From Acidimicrobiaceae bacterium (GTDB taxonomy: Bacteria > Actinomycetota > Acidimicrobiia > Acidimicrobiales > Palsa-688): a stretch of DNA of 6,407 bases. A program made the position numbers and the translations under genes. Of this stretch, positions 5,169-6,407 are shown piece by piece. The notes below the pieces were generated by a model, which worked only from the letters and a program-made list of their open reading frames with translations, was not told where the DNA came from and did no database searches. Every line of letters starts with the position of its first letter. The first letter of the stretch is position 1. The stretch lies in contig JAUTXM010000165.1 in NCBI GenBank assembly GCA_030838025.1, positions 1 to 6,407 of the forward strand. The letters are read 5' to 3'.

Positions 5169-6407
5169 CTACCCCGCCGGCCCGTGGTAGGACCCTGCGA
5201 GGATTCGGTTGATGGCTTCGGTCGGGATGGCGGTCCAGGTCGGGCGGTAGGCCTGCTCGTAGGCCAACTCGTACAGCGCCTTCTGCAGTTCGAGGGCCAA
5301 CGAGACCGCCTGGCGCACCTCTGGTCGCTCGGGCAGCAGCGCCCCGATGCCAGGTGTCCCGAAGTAGCCGTCCAGGAAGGCCTGACGGTTGTGCTGCTCC
5401 CAGCGCTCGGCCTGGGGGAGCAGCTCCTCCTGCTCGTGGCGCTCCCGCTCGAGCAACGCGAAGCGGGCCGCGTAGTGGAACGAACGCAGCATGCCGGTGA
5501 CGTCCTTGAACGGCGAGGTGAACGCCAGCCGCTCGGACATGGCACGGGCGGGCTCGCCCTCGAAGTCGAGCACAAACCAGCCGGCGTCGGTTCGCATGAC
5601 CTGGCCCAGGTGGTAGTCGCCGTGGACCCGGATGGCCGGTCCCGGGTCGGTCACGGCCCGCAGCGCTTCCATCAGCCCCTCGCCGGAACCGGAGAACGCC
5701 GCCCCGACCACGGACCGGAGCTGTTCCTCGATCTCGGAGAGGATGGCGGGCCAACCGACTTCTCGGAACTCGTCGCGGTCGACGTTGAAGGCTTCGGCCA
5801 TTGCCAGGTGCATCTCACCGGTGACTTGGCCGAGCCGGGAGGCCTCGTGGGCGAAGTCGCCACCCGCCTCACCCGGGGACTCGCACCGGAAGGAGTACAG
5901 GTCGCGCAGCGAGGTGAGTGCCAGCGCCCATCCCTCGGTCCCCCCGGCCAGGAACTGCTGGACGAACGCCAGGTCGGTGCCGTCCTTGCGCCAGACCGCG
6001 GCCGGTTGGGCCACATGGGCGAAACCCACCCCGGCCAGCGCCTCGGTCACCACCACGTCGGGGTTGGGCCCTTCGTGCAGCCGGCGGAACAACTTGGCGA
6101 TCAGCTTGTCGTCGAACACCAACGAGGTGTTGGACTGCTCGGCGTTGACGGGCCGGACTCGCTCCGCGCTCAGCGATCCGTCGGTGACGACGCGAAGCCA
6201 GGCCAAGGCCAGCTCCGGATCGACGACCGCGTCGTAGTAGTACCGGTCCCCGACCGAACCCAAGACGGAGGGCTCATGGCCCTTCAGGAACTCGGCGTGC
6301 TCGCCGTTGGGCCGCTCCCCGATCAACACCTGGTAGCGGGTCATTGCCGGCACGTCCGCGTCCGCGTCCGCCGCGCCAGAGCCCGAGCCGGAGCCGGAGC
6401 CGGCCTC
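5169..6407 (-). CDS. mak: Maltokinase, 5'-partial (N-terminus beyond right edge)
   Basis: Maltokinase (Mak/Pep2) phosphorylates maltose with ATP to maltose-1-phosphate, the donor for GlgE, in the cytoplasm. Counting from a GTG at 6353 gives 394 residues. AEQSNTS lies at 71-77, a lysine in IAKLFRR at 87, the catalytic loop VHGDYHLGQV at 243-252 with Asp246, the metal-binding DFEGEP at 263-268, SPFKDVTGMLRSF at 280-292, and the C-terminal ELAYEQAYRPTW region at 362-373. These match M. tuberculosis Mak (455 residues) from about its residue 60 onward; the N-terminal cap with its RW(Y/F)xGK-like motif is missing. The frame continues without a stop to the window edge as a Gly-Ser and Ala-Asp repeat segment. 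Neither the GTG at 6353 nor the ATG at 6344 has a Shine-Dalgarno sequence, so the real start probably lies outside. It could be a stand-alone kinase with a loop insertion or the C-terminal half of a TreS-maltokinase fusion. It is followed ten bases later by glgB. Confidence 0.93.
   Translation of the reverse strand, partial: EAGSGSGSGSGAADADADVPAMTRYQVLIGERPNGEHAEFLKGHEPSVLGSVGDRYYYDAVVDPELALAWLRVVTDGSLSAERVRPVNAEQSNTSLVFDDKLIAKLFRRLHEGPNPDVVVTEALAGVGFAHVAQPAAVWRKDGTDLAFVQQFLAGGTEGWALALTSLRDLYSFRCESPGEAGGDFAHEASRLGQVTGEMHLAMAEAFNVDRDEFREVGWPAILSEIEEQLRSVVGAAFSGSGEGLMEALRAVTDPGPAIRVHGDYHLGQVMRTDAGWFVLDFEGEPARAMSERLAFTSPFKDVTGMLRSFHYAARFALLERERHEQEELLPQAERWEQHNRQAFLDGYFGTPGIGALLPERPEVRQAVSLALELQKALYELAYEQAYRPTWTAIPTEAINRILAGSYHGPAG
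6354..6402 (-). repeat. Two hexamer repeat tracts at the maltokinase 5' side
   Basis: On the + strand, GTCCGC occurs three times in tandem (6354-6371), encoding alternating Asp/Ala on the minus strand. GAGCCG occurs three times (6385-6402) after one variant copy (6379-6384), encoding alternating Gly-Ser. Both tracts are in frame with maltokinase and read as a flexible linker or loop. The repeat sequence is directly visible; its role as a linker is inferred. Confidence 0.7.

Noticed and set aside
5159..5575. 139-residue N-terminal extension of GlgB in the same frame
   Set aside because: The added residues are Ser/Arg/Pro-rich, overlap the conserved end of maltokinase in another frame, and the downstream ATG at 5158 has a clear ribosome binding site.
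5632..6237. Plus-strand open frame opposite maltokinase (201 residues)
   Set aside because: It is Ser/Arg/Pro-rich and antisense to the conserved kinase motifs; nothing supports translation.

Overview
The window is a strongly GC-rich stretch (G/C-heavy third codon positions, GTG start codons, Ala/Gly/Pro/Ser-rich low-complexity tails) that looks like an actinobacterial chromosome. The mycobacterial LdtMt2-type L,D-transpeptidase architecture and the maltokinase plus branching-enzyme pair of the GlgE alpha-glucan pathway point to Actinomycetota. A lineage such as Acidimicrobiia is possible, but that is a guess from general protein resemblance. All four genes are recognisable housekeeping or envelope families. 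I see no mobile element, CRISPR array, tRNA or rRNA.

Layout from left to right. Positions 1-176 hold no supportable gene. They contain a degenerate GC-rich direct repeat cut by the left edge, two mutually exclusive potential hairpins, and a good ribosome binding site. Positions 177-1349 (+) encode a complete NhaA Na+/H+ antiporter. Positions 1350-1505 are a convergent intergenic region with a probable intrinsic terminator for nhaA. Positions 1506-2774 (-) encode a membrane-anchored L,D-transpeptidase with two Ig-like domains and a YkuD catalytic domain. A 71-base gap separates it from glgB (2846-5158, -), the 1,4-alpha-glucan branching enzyme. Ten bases further on is a maltokinase gene (5169 to the right edge, -), whose reading frame stays open to the end of the window and which is therefore 5'-truncated here.

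How the genes work together: maltokinase makes maltose-1-phosphate, GlgE (not in the window) polymerises it into linear alpha-1,4-glucan, and GlgB adds the alpha-1,6 branches. The mak-glgB spacing implies translational coupling. treS and/or glgE are expected just beyond the right edge. The L,D-transpeptidase lies downstream on the same strand and may be co-transcribed, which would place peptidoglycan 3-3 cross-linking next to alpha-glucan synthesis; this is positional inference only. NhaA is convergent and functionally separate.

The points most worth checking are: (1) the Gly-Ser/Ala-Asp repeat segment at the right edge, which appears to sit inside a longer maltokinase or a TreS-maltokinase fusion and makes the apparent GTG/ATG starts there doubtful; (2) the glgB-ldt adjacency; (3) the Glu replacing the E. 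coli His225 position in NhaA; and (4) the repeat and hairpin-bearing leader of nhaA. Nothing in the window makes a convincing case for a wholly new system.
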